Source of the DNA: Amanita rubescens
Lineage: Eukaryota > Basidiomycota > Agaricomycetes > Agaricales > Amanitaceae
Assembly (NCBI GenBank): GCA_015039365.1
Contig: WION01000664.1
Location: forward strand, 1 to 25,295
Direction: 5' to 3'
DNA: 25,295 nucleotides
In this document: one piece after another, positions 8,921 to 20,111 of the stretch
Layout: every line of letters begins with the position of its first letter
Position numbering within the stretch: position 1 is the stretch's first letter
Notes under the pieces: model-generated
Told to the model about the DNA's origin: nothing
Database searches by the model: none
What the model saw: the letters and a program-made list of their open reading frames with translations, nothing else
Position numbers and translations under genes: made by a program

Positions 8921-9906
8921 TTAGTTTCCATCCCCTTCCTGGCCAGCCTGGCCGATCAACTGCACCGTGTGTTCCCACAACTTCGCTTCTGACTCCTTCG
9001 TCCCATGATACCTCACAAAACCAATGTCGTCTGATGTCTCGTTCCGGAAAGAGGCTCCCTCTCTGCCCTCAATCAAAGCGTAGAGCATGTACTCTGCACA
9101 ATTCTCTGCCGTTTCGGGCCTGAACCACGCGAGGGTGTATAGGAACAAGCGCCAGGCCCAATGGACAGTTTGTAACGCTGGCGTGTCCACCACCCCCGGA
9201 TAAATGTGAGTAAAAGCGATACCGGGTTCTCTGTCAGCAAACTCCTGCAATATGTTTCAGTTGCTTACACTCATACGAAAGAGGTAGTACAGACCGCCAT
9301 CATCAAATCATTGTAAGATAAAGTGGTAAACGAGCACCCCATACCCGTATATTTTTTCTTCAGGTCCAAGTCGTCCAGGTCAACCTTTGGTCCCCATCCC
9401 GCGCCCATGATGGTCAAGACGCTCGCTTTCTGCCTTGCTTCTCCTGCGTTCCTCAGCAAAGGCAAAAGCTCATGGGTAAACATCCATCGCGAATAATACC
9501 GTAATGCCATCTTTATGTCAATTCCCTCCTCCGTTTCTTCTCTCCCCTTGAAATCCATGTATCCATGGGAGAGGACGAGAAAGTTCACTCTTGAGACACG
9601 ATTTAAAATAGATTTGCAAGTCGCATGAACGTTCTTCATCACCCTGGCATCGCAATGGATGAATTCGTGTTTCCAATCCGGATGAGCGTCTGGTCTAGTA
9701 GGCTTTGGAAACGACTCGATAATATCTTTGGCGGCCGCTTCGTTCCGTCCAATTAATATTATGTGCGCATTCCCCTTGGTGTATTTGGCGAGCGCCTGTG
9801 CTGTATGCTTCCCAATACCAGAAGTGCCACCTGTGATGACGGCGACGGGCAAGTAGGATGGTTTGTACCGTGCATTTACGGATCGTGTCGCTGCGATTGA
9901 AGGCAT
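8921..9906 (-). CDS. Short-chain dehydrogenase/reductase-like protein, two exons, 311 aa
   Basis: Exon 1 is 9906-9295 (204 codons), the intron is 9294-9245 (GTCTGT...TTGCAG, 50 nt) and exon 2 is 9244-8921 (107 codons plus stop). The Rossmann fold is clear: VAVITGGTSGIG (21-32) for the dinucleotide, LIGRN (51-55), an acidic CDAR turn (85-88), and NFLVLSHG (108-115) where classical SDRs have the NNAG strand. A catalytic-type Tyr is at 198, followed by FTHIYPGVVDT early in exon 2. The position four after the Tyr is Met (202), not the Lys of classical YxxxK, and the usual catalytic Ser strand reads VLTIMGAG (163-170). Related fungal SDR-like proteins also have a non-canonical site as far as I recall. 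Activity is therefore uncertain; if active it would be an NAD(P)-dependent oxidoreductase in the cytosol. The length is normal for the group. Confidence 0.85.
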
Positions 9907-12049
9907 CAGAAGTCGTGCAAGTATAAGGCCACCGGCAGATGTATAAAACAGTTGTCTCAGGTTGTGACATGCCAGTCACGAAACATGATGCATGCCAGCA
10001 TGATTGACATTGCCTCGTGCAACCAGAAGCGCAAGGCTTGCGAAGGCTTTCATTGATCCTACTAGAGAGCTGCATTACTGTCGTCAAATCGTCTGCGCAA
10101 GGCCATAGAAGGACTCGACGTGCTCCGCAAAACTTTACGCTGCCGCAGACATAGCGACGGCCGTTGATGAATGAGTATTGTCCAATTATAGTGGCATCAT
10201 GCACATGACCCTCCGCAGATTTAGTCATAGGCTTCTGAGGCGCTTTAGGGCCCTCAAAGTGCAGCGTACCGATTCCCTCCAATTCCCTCCAATTCCAGTA
10301 TCAGAGTCGAGCATTGAGTATTTTAAAGAGATATTAAGCTTGAAAAATTGCTGATCACACAGGGGTACTACTGCTCCAAAACGTGTAACAGGACTTCTTT
10401 CTTTGCTTTCTTCCTCCATTGGAGTCAATTTAGCTGTACGTTACCCATTAGCTTTCATTTCTCAATGGGGCACTATACCAGTGACTGTCCAGCATGATCC
10501 TCCGCCTCCGATCGAATTTAGCCATTATTTTTCAAACGTTACATTTGTGCGGCGATGTCGTCACACTAAGCTGATAGACAGTCGACCCTTCACGTAAGTA
10601 TCGTTCTTGAGTCAGAGGCATCGCAAAACTTTTTCAGATGCGAAAGATGCCCAAGCCTCCACAAACCTTGTGAGGCGTCCCGGATGATGATGTCTTTGTT
10701 CACTAATCCGTTCTCAAAGTCCCATTCCAGGACGCTGAAAGCATCAGGGGTTTGCTCATGAGATATGAACGGTGGTTGTATTTGTGTCGTATGCACACCC
10801 CCACTGAGTGATTCCCCTGTTCGCAGCTGACAGCGTGCCCAATATGGTAAACCTGACGGCATAGGTGTGAAAACGCCGTGGCCCGCCGCCCAGCGGTGAT
10901 AAATGCTTGAGATCAGGGAGGAGGGTGGCTTGTATTAACCACATCTGTATAATCACTCCGGACTTGTTGACTAAATGTCACAACCCACAGCAATACAAAA
11001 TACTTTTCTCCAGCTTGCGCAAGCACAGTGACGTGGCCGCGGGCCAACAGCCCGGGAGACGTCATTCCGTTCCACGGTGCCTCAACAGACCTTGTCCATT
11101 CCGTCTAACTCCGCTTATCGCTGCTGTGGACATGTCATGCTATAAACGGGATCAAGTTGACAAGTGACGCGAGTGACAGCCATCGCCAGTGGCTGATCTA
11201 GGAACCCGTCCGCATAAGTAACCGAAAATAAGTAACAATGGATGGAGCGAGCATCTGGGGCCGTGGCCACCCTCAGATTGCGTACTTTGCACACATGGTT
11301 GTAGCTACGGCATCGATACGCTCGAGAATGTTAACTGCTGCATCCCTTGAACTCGGATTGCCGCCGTCATGCAAAGCGGCGTTCCTCGGTGGCGACTTAG
11401 CGCATCCGCATTAGATAGCGCGCTCGGGTCCCAAAAAAATGGCCGTCCCGAAATTCAAACCATAGATTAGGTACATATATACCGGAACCGTCGAGGAGCG
11501 GCGCAGGTCAGCAGACCTTTGCTTACAGGTGACGCCATTAGCCGAGCGTCACGCTCCTTTCTAGGAAAACCCGTGCTAGCACATTTAGAAGCGCTCTACC
11601 TTAAACTCACTATGTATGTATGTAAGATGCAGCTTATCTCACACCTTAATCTCATGTCCGATTAGCGCGATGCGTTACGCGAACAGATGACATCACGTTG
11701 AAGGGTTTATAGCATATGATTTCAGGTGCTAGTCCTAATTGCGATAAGATCACAGGATGGAGCACATACGTGGGGACATGATGCATAAAAATATATCATA
11801 GATATTATAAGTAAATGGCGTGGCATCGAGTCAAGTAAGTATCTCGTCCGAGGAGAACACTATGGATCACGTAAAAACGGTCCAGGTAGTAGGTAAAACA
11901 AACCGAGACGATCACCAGTAATCAGCTAAAGAGGATGGTAGAGCTTCTCCGCGAGAGGAGTCATCGTATCTGTGGCAAGGGCAGTTCAATCACCGAATAT
12001 TACGGCGCCTTGGGGTTAAACATCCGAACTCATCGCCAAACTACGGCGT
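9907..12049. other. Intergenic, 2.1 kb, no gene supported
   Basis: A - strand frame at 10590-10862 has fairly protein-like composition, including a stretch with LEWDFENGLVNKDIII, but I recognise no family and found no consistent exon partners. A - strand frame upstream of the SDR start (to 10282) overlaps the SDR exon in another frame and is rejected. CCCTCCAATT is tandemly doubled at about 10275-10294. A TATG microsatellite-like run lies at about 11612-11621. No other element was recognised. Confidence 0.45.
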
Positions 12050-12721
12050 TCAACCGAAATTGAGGAACCACGTCGAAGGACCAGAATCGGTCCTTGACAG
12101 ACCTCTGAACTTCGAATGACCCATAAGGAAGTCGATCCGCCGCAAACCGTGGCGCCTCTCTTCATCGTACGTCCTTGGGTCCCTGTGACGCTTGTATCGC
12201 TGCCTGTAAGCCGCGCTCGCCCGTTCCTGATCCTTTCTTGTGGGCAAAAGCTTGTACTCCGGCTCGCCGACCTGCGTTCGTAAGCAGTGGTAAATGGCGT
12301 CGATGACGTCCATTACAGAGACGAAGGATCTATTGCGTGCTATGACTGGGATCCTCCACGGCAGATGAGCTGAAACCAATGTCATACTCTGCATGGGAGG
12401 GCTGGTGGCGGGCTCGCCAAGTGTGCGCGATGAAATCCGGTCTCGCCTAGATGACATGGCGGACGGAGGATCGACAAAGTCATAGATGATAGTAGGTGCC
12501 GAGGCGTATTCGATTAATGAGTGAAGGCGCGTAGGCACAACTCTCGACTTGGAAGGACTCGACGGGAAGGCATACGGTGTCGGTCCAGGAAGTGTGAATG
12601 CGTGAGAGGGCGGGGTCAATGGCCCTGCGGATGAAGCAGGTGAGGGAGACCGTGATGTGCGCCCCGCGGGTGGAGCAAGATACTGGTTGGTGGGGGCAAA
12701 GTGGACGTGCTTTCGTGGCAT
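12050..12721 (-). CDS. DUF6699-family protein (subtype C), 223 aa
   Basis: This is the most canonical DUF6699 member here, in a single exon. The N-terminus MPRKHVHFAPTN is the usual short basic lead. Residues 20-60 are Pro/Ser-rich and probably disordered. The domain then runs from about 63 to the end: LHSLIEYA, an acidic IIYDFVDPPS segment (78-87), the LGEPATSPPM motif (101-110), a strand with PWRIPV (121-126), the signature SFVSVMDVIDAIYHCLRT (132-149), EYKLLP (155-160), a basic QRYKRHRD helix, RRIDFLMGHSKFRGLS (194-209) and the C-terminal WFLNFG. Nothing is missing. Function is unknown; no localisation signal is seen apart from basic patches. The start is the only ATG in a good position below a TATA box at 12795-12803. 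Confidence 0.92.
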   Translation of the reverse strand: MPRKHVHFAPTNQYLAPPAGRTSRSPSPASSAGPLTPPSHAFTLPGPTPYAFPSSPSKSRVVPTRLHSLIEYASAPTIIYDFVDPPSAMSSRRDRISSRTLGEPATSPPMQSMTLVSAHLPWRIPVIARNRSFVSVMDVIDAIYHCLRTQVGEPEYKLLPTRKDQERASAAYRQRYKRHRDPRTYDEERRHGLRRIDFLMGHSKFRGLSRTDSGPSTWFLNFG

Positions 12722-12794
12722 CTTTGGAGAGTATGAAGTTTACTGTGAGAGGGGTGGGTTCAAGTTTGTGGTCGTTCAATGGTGAGCTGGGGGG

Positions 12795-12803
12795 CTTTAT
12801 ATT
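12795..12803 (-). promoter_or_regulatory. TATA box of the subtype C DUF6699 gene
   Basis: AATATAAAG on the - strand, 74 nt upstream of the ATG at 12721, within otherwise GC-rich sequence. Confidence 0.6.
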
Positions 12804-13958
12804 GCCGAGGGATTCCACACGTCATGCCCGTAGCTTGGTACCGCCTCTCCATTTTCGAATCAAAGGGCTATTATTGGATGATTCAGCAGTGCTGGATTGG
12901 GCTCGTCCCGTCCATTATGGCTAAGCGGCCCAAGAGTGCATAAATAAACTGACGGTAGTAGTGGGTACGTATCTCTGACTTCATATAGATATTGTCAAGA
13001 TCCACGTTTATCAGTGGCGATCTGTCGTTTAGCTGTAAAGCCAAGTCAAAGGCCTCCGCCCGCATTGAATATGAATAAGGCATACGCGGTATTGGGATCA
13101 CAGCTGCGCATGTGGTCGCGAGGGAACGTGCTACGTAACCGCAAGGCAAGTCGTTCAACTAAGGATCTGGTCAATGGTGAACTTGGCGAACCTGATTAGC
13201 GGCGCACGAACTATCGCCCATTTAGGTTACATAGCTGTGCGCGCCCGCGGGCGCGTGAGTCAGGCTTCATACCCACGGCGCTAGACGCCCGAGGCGATGA
13301 TAATGCTGTTCGGTGTAACCATTCTGGGTTCTTGGCCCGATTCTGGAGATCGTGCGGATTGACTTATTGCTGTGTAGTTGGAAAAGTGGACCAGCTGGCG
13401 GTGTCGTAACAGCGGAAGATTAACTGCGTGTGGGATTCGTCCCATAGTATAATAATATAGACAAACAACCCATCGGCCAATCTTGCTGATCCGACCAGAA
13501 ATTAGCCTTATCCGAGCTATGAGAATTATTCGCGCTATCGCCGTATGGGCGGTCACCGTTGGATGAAGATGAAGAGGATCTGCCCTGTCCCTGGCTTTGT
13601 GCCAATGATGTTTAACAAGAGAGTGGCCCCGCCCGAAATGTTTCGTTGTCAAGTGCTTACGCATCGTTTAGGGAGCCGGTACAGCCATCAACGGGAACGT
13701 ACAATGGACATTATGAAATTTGAGATCCGCTGCATTACTATTCCATAAGCCGGACAATCACATGTAGATCATGGAGGCATCCATTTCGGGGAAATTGTCA
13801 GCTTTTGGAGCTCCTGAGCGTAATTCTTCTCGGCTAACAAGGCCGGCTATATCTGCTCGCCCCATTGATGCTCCAGGGTATATGATAATATAGGTATCAA
13901 AAGTACAGCAATATTATAATCTAGACGCTGGTTGTCTAATGATCCGCAGAATGCCGTC
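12804..13958. other. Intergenic with weak candidate exons
   Basis: Two - strand frames have protein-like composition. One at 13158-12883 ends TSPIQHC and contains a charged segment around INVDLDNIYMK. The other, at about 13605-13420, starts with a Ser/Gln-rich run and an NFWSDQQDW segment but lacks an ATG. They are not in one frame, and I could not join them with convincing splice sites, so no gene is called. A 16-nt GC palindrome lies at 13240-13255. Confidence 0.4.
13240..13255. repeat. Perfect 16-nt GC palindrome
   Basis: CGCGCCCGCGGGCGCG is its own reverse complement. It lies in an intergenic region of average composition and could be a protein-binding or cruciform site. Confidence 0.7.
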
Positions 13959-14983
13959 CTAATCGGCGTCAGTGAGATGAAGTTGCAAACATAATCTATC
14001 ACCTGCCCAGTACAAACCATGAAACCACCGTTTATCGAAGTGATTTCGGTTCTGGTAAATCGCTTCTAACACATCCAAGACTGTGACAAAGTCCGCGTAA
14101 GAGGCCGCGACTTCAAAAACGAAAGAGTAGTCTGGGGCCTCAATCGTCAAGGATGAGAAAGGTGGCTCCGTTGCAGGCAGCTCCTTATAGAGCATCTCGT
14201 CGTCATAAGCTAGAACTGACGATGGCCATGTAGTCACTGGATATACGATGCAGTCTTCATTTCCACAACAGATATCGTTGTGGACTGTGATCATTCCTGT
14301 CTCGTTTGATCTCGGAATGTCAGGAGTACAAGGTTCCTGCAATGTATACAATAAGTTACGAAAGATGGAATAGAGAAAATCGTACTGGCGAAGGCAACAT
14401 TTGTGCGATGGATGAAATGTAGCGCACCGATTGTGGTGCCGTTTGCTTTGGGAAAAAAGGCTCAGCCTTTTGCTATCCTGACATTAGTCTTTGTGAAGCT
14501 CAGGCGGCATTTTGCACTGACTTTGAGTGAGGTGGGGATTCGTGGTAATTGTTGCGAAGTACTCGATTTCATGGGGTCATCTGTAGGCTGAAACAGCATA
14601 TTCAAAGTGCGATTCGCTGCTAAACACTAGGGATGGCATACCACCGTGGATCCAAGTTTCGATGGTGGCGTGAATGCTGGGGCGGCAGGTACATAATCTC
14701 TCTTTTTTTTACGAATAAATAATATATTAATAACTAATTAAAACCGGACTCACGGTTGGGCGCATTGATGGAACAATAGATGGGCGATCTGTTGGTGGTG
14801 GGGCGTGCTGTGAGTTAGCTTGGGCCTCCTGAGGTCTCTATAACCTCTATTATCAGTGAGAAGCGTGGAGAGAAGAGTGGCAAGTACCATTGGGCGTGGC
14901 ACGGCGAGTGGCGCCGGTGATTGACGCTCAGACTTCTGCGAGCTATAGGTGGGAATGTCGTCTGTGAAGGTGACGCGGGGCAT
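13959..14983 (-). CDS. DUF6699-family protein (subtype D), multi-exon
   Basis: The last exon, 14336-13959, is firm. It follows a CATTGCAG acceptor and encodes 125 residues with the whole domain: NEDCIVYPVTTWPSSVLA, ELPATEPP, a strand ending VFEVAAS, the signature FVTVLDVLEAIYQNRNHF, FHGLYWAGDRL and a short C-terminus, with a TAG stop. The first exon begins at 14983 with MPRVTFTDD, the same kind of lead as MPRKHVHF in the neighbour gene, below a TATA box at 15084-15091. An open frame runs from there to a GTGAGT donor at about 14754. The middle exon or exons between about 14754 and 14337 are unresolved. A frame at about 14691-14594 continues from exon 1 in phase, and another candidate lies near 14590-14530. 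The domain is shorter than in subtype C. Function is unknown. Confidence 0.7.
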
Positions 14984-15083
14984 GGTATTTCGAGGGCCAG
15001 TCAAGGTTGCGAGAACACTTTCTTGGGGACTTGTACGATGTCAAAATCGAGGGGGTCGACGTTGCGTTCGTTCACGACCTTGG

Positions 15084-15091
15084 TTTATATA
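15084..15091 (-). promoter_or_regulatory. TATA box of the subtype D DUF6699 gene
   Basis: TATATAAA on the - strand, about 100 nt upstream of the ATG at 14983. Confidence 0.6.
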
Positions 15092-18000
15092 CGATTCTAT
15101 AAATAAGCAATGACCAGCTGCTACAAACACTCTGATAGTATGCTCTAGGCTTTCGTGAGTTGAAGTAAGGCTTACTCAAGATACCATCTAACGTCCGCAG
15201 CACTCTATTCGTGCCTAAAGTCCGCGATAACCTATATTAGATAAGACATAGAAGGGCAGTGACATCGGGTGGCTGACTTTGCGACATGTCACGGGAGAGG
15301 GCCAAACACAATAAGATCTCGCTGAGTGAGTCAATAGGTTGACAGACAAAATCGCACGATAGAGGCCAACCGTCATGTACCAGTGAAGCAGGACGAAGAT
15401 CTAGGAGGGAACTTAGGCGGCTACCTCCAAAGATTCGGACAATTGCGACAGACTTGAAATAGACGATGTAAATCTAGTCTGCCTCATGCCCGCCGACCGA
15501 CGTTCCGAAATCACGGCTTTGAGAGTTCCGAAGTTCGTGTGAGGGAGCTGTCAAATACAGCAAAGTTTCTCGACGGAATAAGGATAGAGTAGTGTAGGAC
15601 GCGCGTATTTGGGTCATGTCCGAGATTCCAGGTCGGAATAACGAAGAAACCGAAGGAAAAGGTATGCGCGGGGAAGAAGAGAGCGGGGAAGACGTCCTAA
15701 CAAAGGTGGGATCATAGCCTTGAACACTATCAGTAACTATCAGTTTTGGGCACAGTGTTTTGTTCTTATTATAGAAGACAAACTTTCTTTCAGACTTTGT
15801 CCAAACCTTGGGCGAGTTGGACAGGCTTCACTTTCGCATCGGTTATCTTCAGCGCCTTCTTTATCAGGCTGTGCGACCCGTCACGCACCGCAGTGATAGA
15901 CATATCCCTCATTCAAACAAAAATATTCTTGTCTGCGGAATTGTAGTAAGACGTTCGTCATGAACTGTGAGCTATGCGACTGACCTGGACGCTGTGCGCC
16001 CATGCATGGCCACAACAGCAACGCGCCCAAAAAAACAGAATTAGAAACATTGCCACATTTGGCATGGTTGAACAATGCGTGATGCGTGACGGATCAAACA
16101 AAATATACGCTATCCCGTTGCAACACGACGCATGTCATAGTTACCCATAACTCTAATACTTTTTGGACAATGTTTCAGCTAGCATTGATTGTCATGATCC
16201 CTGAAGGAACCCTGCAGCAATGGAGGGTTCTCAAATGGGGATTAAAGTAGTAAGGGTAAGATACAATACAATTCACGGGCGAATAAAACGTATCAGCTGA
16301 GTCCTGACGAAACAAGTACTGGCTAAGGGTGACGAGTACGTCTTTCGTGCCGATCAGACAGAAACGGGACGAACGTGGATACCTTTGGTCCGAACCGAAA
16401 ATGCGTGCACTTCGACTTCTATGGCAATAACAATGATAACGACACGATAAAAGCTTCGTTACACCTGGCAGAGGAGTTAAAGTGACCTATCAGCCTCGTG
16501 TGTATGAGCGAATGCAGACGTACGCACCAAAAGCGGTTTGCGCTGATAGCACGTTGCTCTCAACTTGTAAGCAACGGCGAGAGACATTCCTAGGATTGGT
16601 GAAATTGTAAGGGGGACGTAACCCCATTGGGCCATGGCGGTAATCGTCTTTCGTAAGGCAGTGGGACAAAACATGATAACGAATCGGTCAACACCGGACA
16701 GGTATCTTGCGGGTGCAGAACACCGACATAGTGACAAGTCATTTTTGTCAGACCCATTTGGGAAATATTGCCCGCCCCAGTGTCGTGCACAGATCCAGCC
16801 GTGCGAAAACCGACGCTATTAATTGCAGGACGAGTCATCTCATGGAGAGGGCCTAGACCCTAGTCTTGGCAGGCGGGTCGCCGAAAAAAGTTGGGCAAAG
16901 GGTTCAGGTAACACAGCGTAGAGCCTGACATTGTGGACATTTCTAGAAAAATTTGTGGACCAATCTGTCTGAGTAAGTGCGGTGCTTCCACTCTTGAACG
17001 CCTCCGGCACATTATCTTACCTGTGCATTCTTGGGGGTGCACTGAAAAGGTTAGGGCACGCTATATTTCAAATTGCTATTCATGTTTTGAATCGCAGAAT
17101 CTTACTTTTTAAGGCCTATCTGCATACCATGCGGTGGCGCAAGTTGTTCGACCGAAGTTAGGGAAGTTCCTCATAGACATTGACGGGGCCCAGCCGTTTT
17201 CGGCACGCGGGTCACACTAGTCTTGAAAGTTACAGTGCCCCATACCGCAAATCCGCAGGAGACGCGGGAAGAGAAGTTGAACATTAGGCGAAAAAGGAAG
17301 GAAAATAGCGTGACAGGACATCAACCTGATGTCACACTGGTACCTTCACTGTCGGAGCATGGCGCGTTGTCGGCAGAAATCTAATGCCACCCCGGCCACT
17401 TCATGGTCAATCCAGGATATCCGAATCCGCGGAGTTATCTCAGTACATGTCACCCAAACATCCCAAATGTGGCGCACGTGGAGGTGACTTAGGGTTTGCT
17501 GCCTTGTAGCGGGGCGCTACGATGCGCATGCCTCGGAACATGTCGAATACTTGGCAGAAATTTCATTTCAGGGCACCGCAAGGGGAAAGGAAGCTAAGGA
17601 TGATGCATATGACGATCGTTATTAATAATAAAATCTTGATCTTGGTCGACACATACCAAACTTGGTGCTGGCCTGGCGCCCTATCACCGCCGACTGAGCA
17701 GCCTTTTAGACTGCGGAATCAGAAGCTTTCGTGAAGTACTGTTCGAACATTGATGATAGTGCATGAAGCATGCCTGTCTACGAATAATGCAGCGCGAAAC
17801 ATAGGCCATGTTGGTGCAGGACGTGACTAGTAAGGCGGGATACGAAATTATTGCACAACGCAAGATGCGTCGACGAAAAAATGGCATAGAATTATGTCAT
17901 AGAGGGGCTTTAGCCTCAGTTGTTTCATAATTCATTTCCGTTTGCAGCTGATCAGCTATAGCGTAAGACATTGGTGGATTCTGGTGTCCTTCCAAATTGT

Positions 18001-18339
18001 ACCATCGTCTCAGGGGGCAATGTGTCAGACCCTAAATTGACATGGAATGAGCTGGAACACGGACAAAGACCAAAAGCCGCACCACGCACGATCTGGACTT
18101 AATAGTTAAAATTAATACCACGTCAACGTGTAACCGGGAACGAGCAGATATAGCCGCCTCGTGACTAATCGTACCATAGCGGGGATAGATAGAAATCTAT
18201 ACAGTTCACAATAAAGACAGATTCGGCTGCGAGAATGACTGGGAACACGTACGCGAAGCACTATGGCACAAAGAATAACCAGCGGCAGGCAAACAAGTAG
18301 CATGTCGGGCGAAGCATATACTGCGAGGTTCAGAAGTGG
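15092..18339. other. Gene-poor stretch of about 3.2 kb
   Basis: No recognisable gene on either strand. Open frames are short and unrelated to known families. One possible two-exon - strand reading (16065-15985 joined to 15932-15909) would give a 34-residue peptide starting with a hydrophobic signal-like segment; it is discussed as a weak observation only. A - strand frame at 16737-16477 is partly hydrophobic but has no family resemblance. No repeats longer than about 15 nt stood out. Confidence 0.45.
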
Positions 18340-18605
18340 TTATGCGGGCGGGGTACATCCGATGCTTACAATCTCGATTGCACCCTCTGTCTCTTGCCAG
18401 CCGTAGTTATTGTTGAGAATAAGTGGTAGTCTTCCGCAGCGGGTGCCCCTACCTGTACAGAAAAAGTCATTTCTCGCAAGAAAACGTGTACCGCCCAACT
18501 CACTGTAATGCTGTACCTGCGCAACAGCAATCTGTAGACAAGCAATGAATGAGTCCACGTTGCGGGGGGTCGAAATCGACTCACCGACCACAGCAGAACC
18601 AACAT
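18340..18605 (-). CDS. Candidate small secreted protein, two exons, 70 aa
   Basis: Exon 1 is 18605-18585 (7 codons), the intron is 18584-18532 (GTGAGT...TCTACAG, 53 nt) and exon 2 is 18531-18340 (63 codons plus stop), all in phase 0. Joining the exons creates an N-terminus MLVLLWSIAVAQVQ that resembles a weak signal peptide. The rest holds three cysteines and an ILNNNYGWQ stretch, with no known domain. A TATAAAG element on the - strand (18885-18893) lies 280 nt upstream, further than usual. The frame is also open upstream of the ATG, so it may instead be an internal exon of another gene. The call is tentative. Confidence 0.25.
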
Positions 18606-19025
18606 GTGCTCGCTGCGAGTGTGCCGTCTCGGGTCCCTGAAAGATACGACCAGGCGCTCGGAGGACCGACGATTTTCAATGCCGATGGCCGGGCGTCTCT
18701 GCAGGATCACGTCAACATCTTTGGCTCAGCTCGAATAGCGCCACTCTGGGATCATTCTTCCAATTGTCAAGATTCAGTAACCGATGCCAGCTCCAGGGCG
18801 GTAGTGAGTCCGGGTCTATTTGCACCTGTTGTTGTTGTTGCACCGTTCACGCTGGAAGAAGCAAAATGTCCTAATCGGGAATCTCTTTATACCAGGTCCC
18901 TTTTGCGGCCGCGATGGCACTTGACTCACGGTGCATCAAAAAAAAAGTGAAAATTATTGACAGCTCTATATGTATAGTAACTATGGCAGACATAAGCGCA
19001 GTATAGGTACATTCACTCGAGTCCA

Positions 19026-19622
19026 TTATGATATTGTTATAGATACGATGAAAATGTCACCTTCAGGCTCATCTTTCAACGCTAGTCCATTGAATACACC
19101 GCGTGACGGAAACCTAGATCGGTTTCCATAAACGTTCAGCGCCACATCCTGGACAGTGACAAATTGGTCATTCGATGCTGTAACCTCCCACACTTCTAAT
19201 GGAGGGAAGAATAGTAAAATGGACTCTTTCCCGGGTTTAGTGGCCGGCTGTGAGAGGTCTTCCGGACGAAAAAGGACTGTGGTCGCTGGATTAAGAGATA
19301 GAGAATATCGTAGGATATCTCTGCTTCCATGGCGGATTCTGCTAAAGATTTGCACGACCGGTAGCTTGAGGTCTGGATACAATTGTGACATGCCGCTTCT
19401 CATAGACAGAGAAGATGATGTCCTCTCTGACGGGACCAGGGACCTCGTGGCGCTGTGAGGATTGGATGAAAGCGGCTGAGGGAAAGCCGAAATCTATGAA
19501 GGGTCATGTAAGCGTTGACTACCAGAGCTAGGTATAGGGCTTACTGCGTTGCTGAGACATTTTGGCGGGACGTCGCTAATGCAGATGTTGGTAGGGGCAA
19601 ATGTTACATGGGTGGCTTTCAT
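19026..19622 (-). CDS. DUF6699-family protein (subtype B, copy 1), two exons, 181 aa
   Basis: Exon 1 is 19622-19545 (26 codons), the intron is 19544-19494 (GTAAGC, CATGAC branch-like, TTCATAG; 51 nt) and exon 2 is 19493-19026, in phase 0. Exon 1 carries the lead MKATHVTFAPTNICI. Residues about 27-60 are Ser-rich. The domain follows: LSQPATKPGKE (from about 105), a strand with FFPPLEVWEVTASND (121-135), the signature FVTVQDVALNVYGNRSRF (137-154), FNGLALKDEP and a hydrophobic C-terminus FIVSITIS, ending at TAA. It is the tandem sister of the gene at 20635-21241, sharing the exon 1 motif, the intron position and WEVxASND. No signal peptide or TM helix is seen. Function is unknown. No obvious TATA box was found. 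Confidence 0.85.
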
Positions 19623-20111
19623 TCTGGCAGTCCTCGAGGCATCGTAAAGCATGAACAGCGAGTAGTTATTAAGACAATGAGAGTGGGATAGTAGAGTAAC
19701 GATTGAGGTTGAAGAGTGGTTGCGATGCACATGACTTCATCCTCAGGGCCACTCCCGACGAGGAGGTTATTTTAGGTTCACGGCCGAACCGTAAAACTGT
19801 CTCTGAGGAGATAAGGAAACGATCCAGCTGTATGCTAGGCCCTGGCTGACAGCATCATGAGATCTTTATGAAATGCTTACAAGAGTAACGTTATGTCCGG
19901 GAAGGGAGCTGGAGCAGACGAACCATTGTAATATTGGGATTGGAAGCGTTGGGAAATGTAGATGGGCCGATGAATAGATACCGTAAGGAAAAACACAACT
20001 TTGAGGCCACATTACGCAGTAAGCTTGACATAAAAGAATAGAGGTTGAAAGCATACCGTGCTGATCGTCCTTTCCAGCGTCTTTCATTAAAACACCAGCT
20101 CGTATTACCAA

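Noticed and set aside
9695..10282. 195-codon - strand open frame upstream of and overlapping the SDR gene
   Set aside because: Its 3' half lies in another frame of the well-supported SDR exon, it is very rich in Cys/Arg/Trp, and it has no motif. It is most likely a shadow frame.
13281..13664. 127-codon - strand open frame rich in His, Arg and Ile
   Set aside because: No recognisable domain, and a different - strand frame in the same place has a more protein-like composition. Neither could be given a start and splice sites.
18549..18950. 133-codon + strand open frame
   Set aside because: No motif, antisense to a TATA element and to a spliceable - strand reading; composition looks random.
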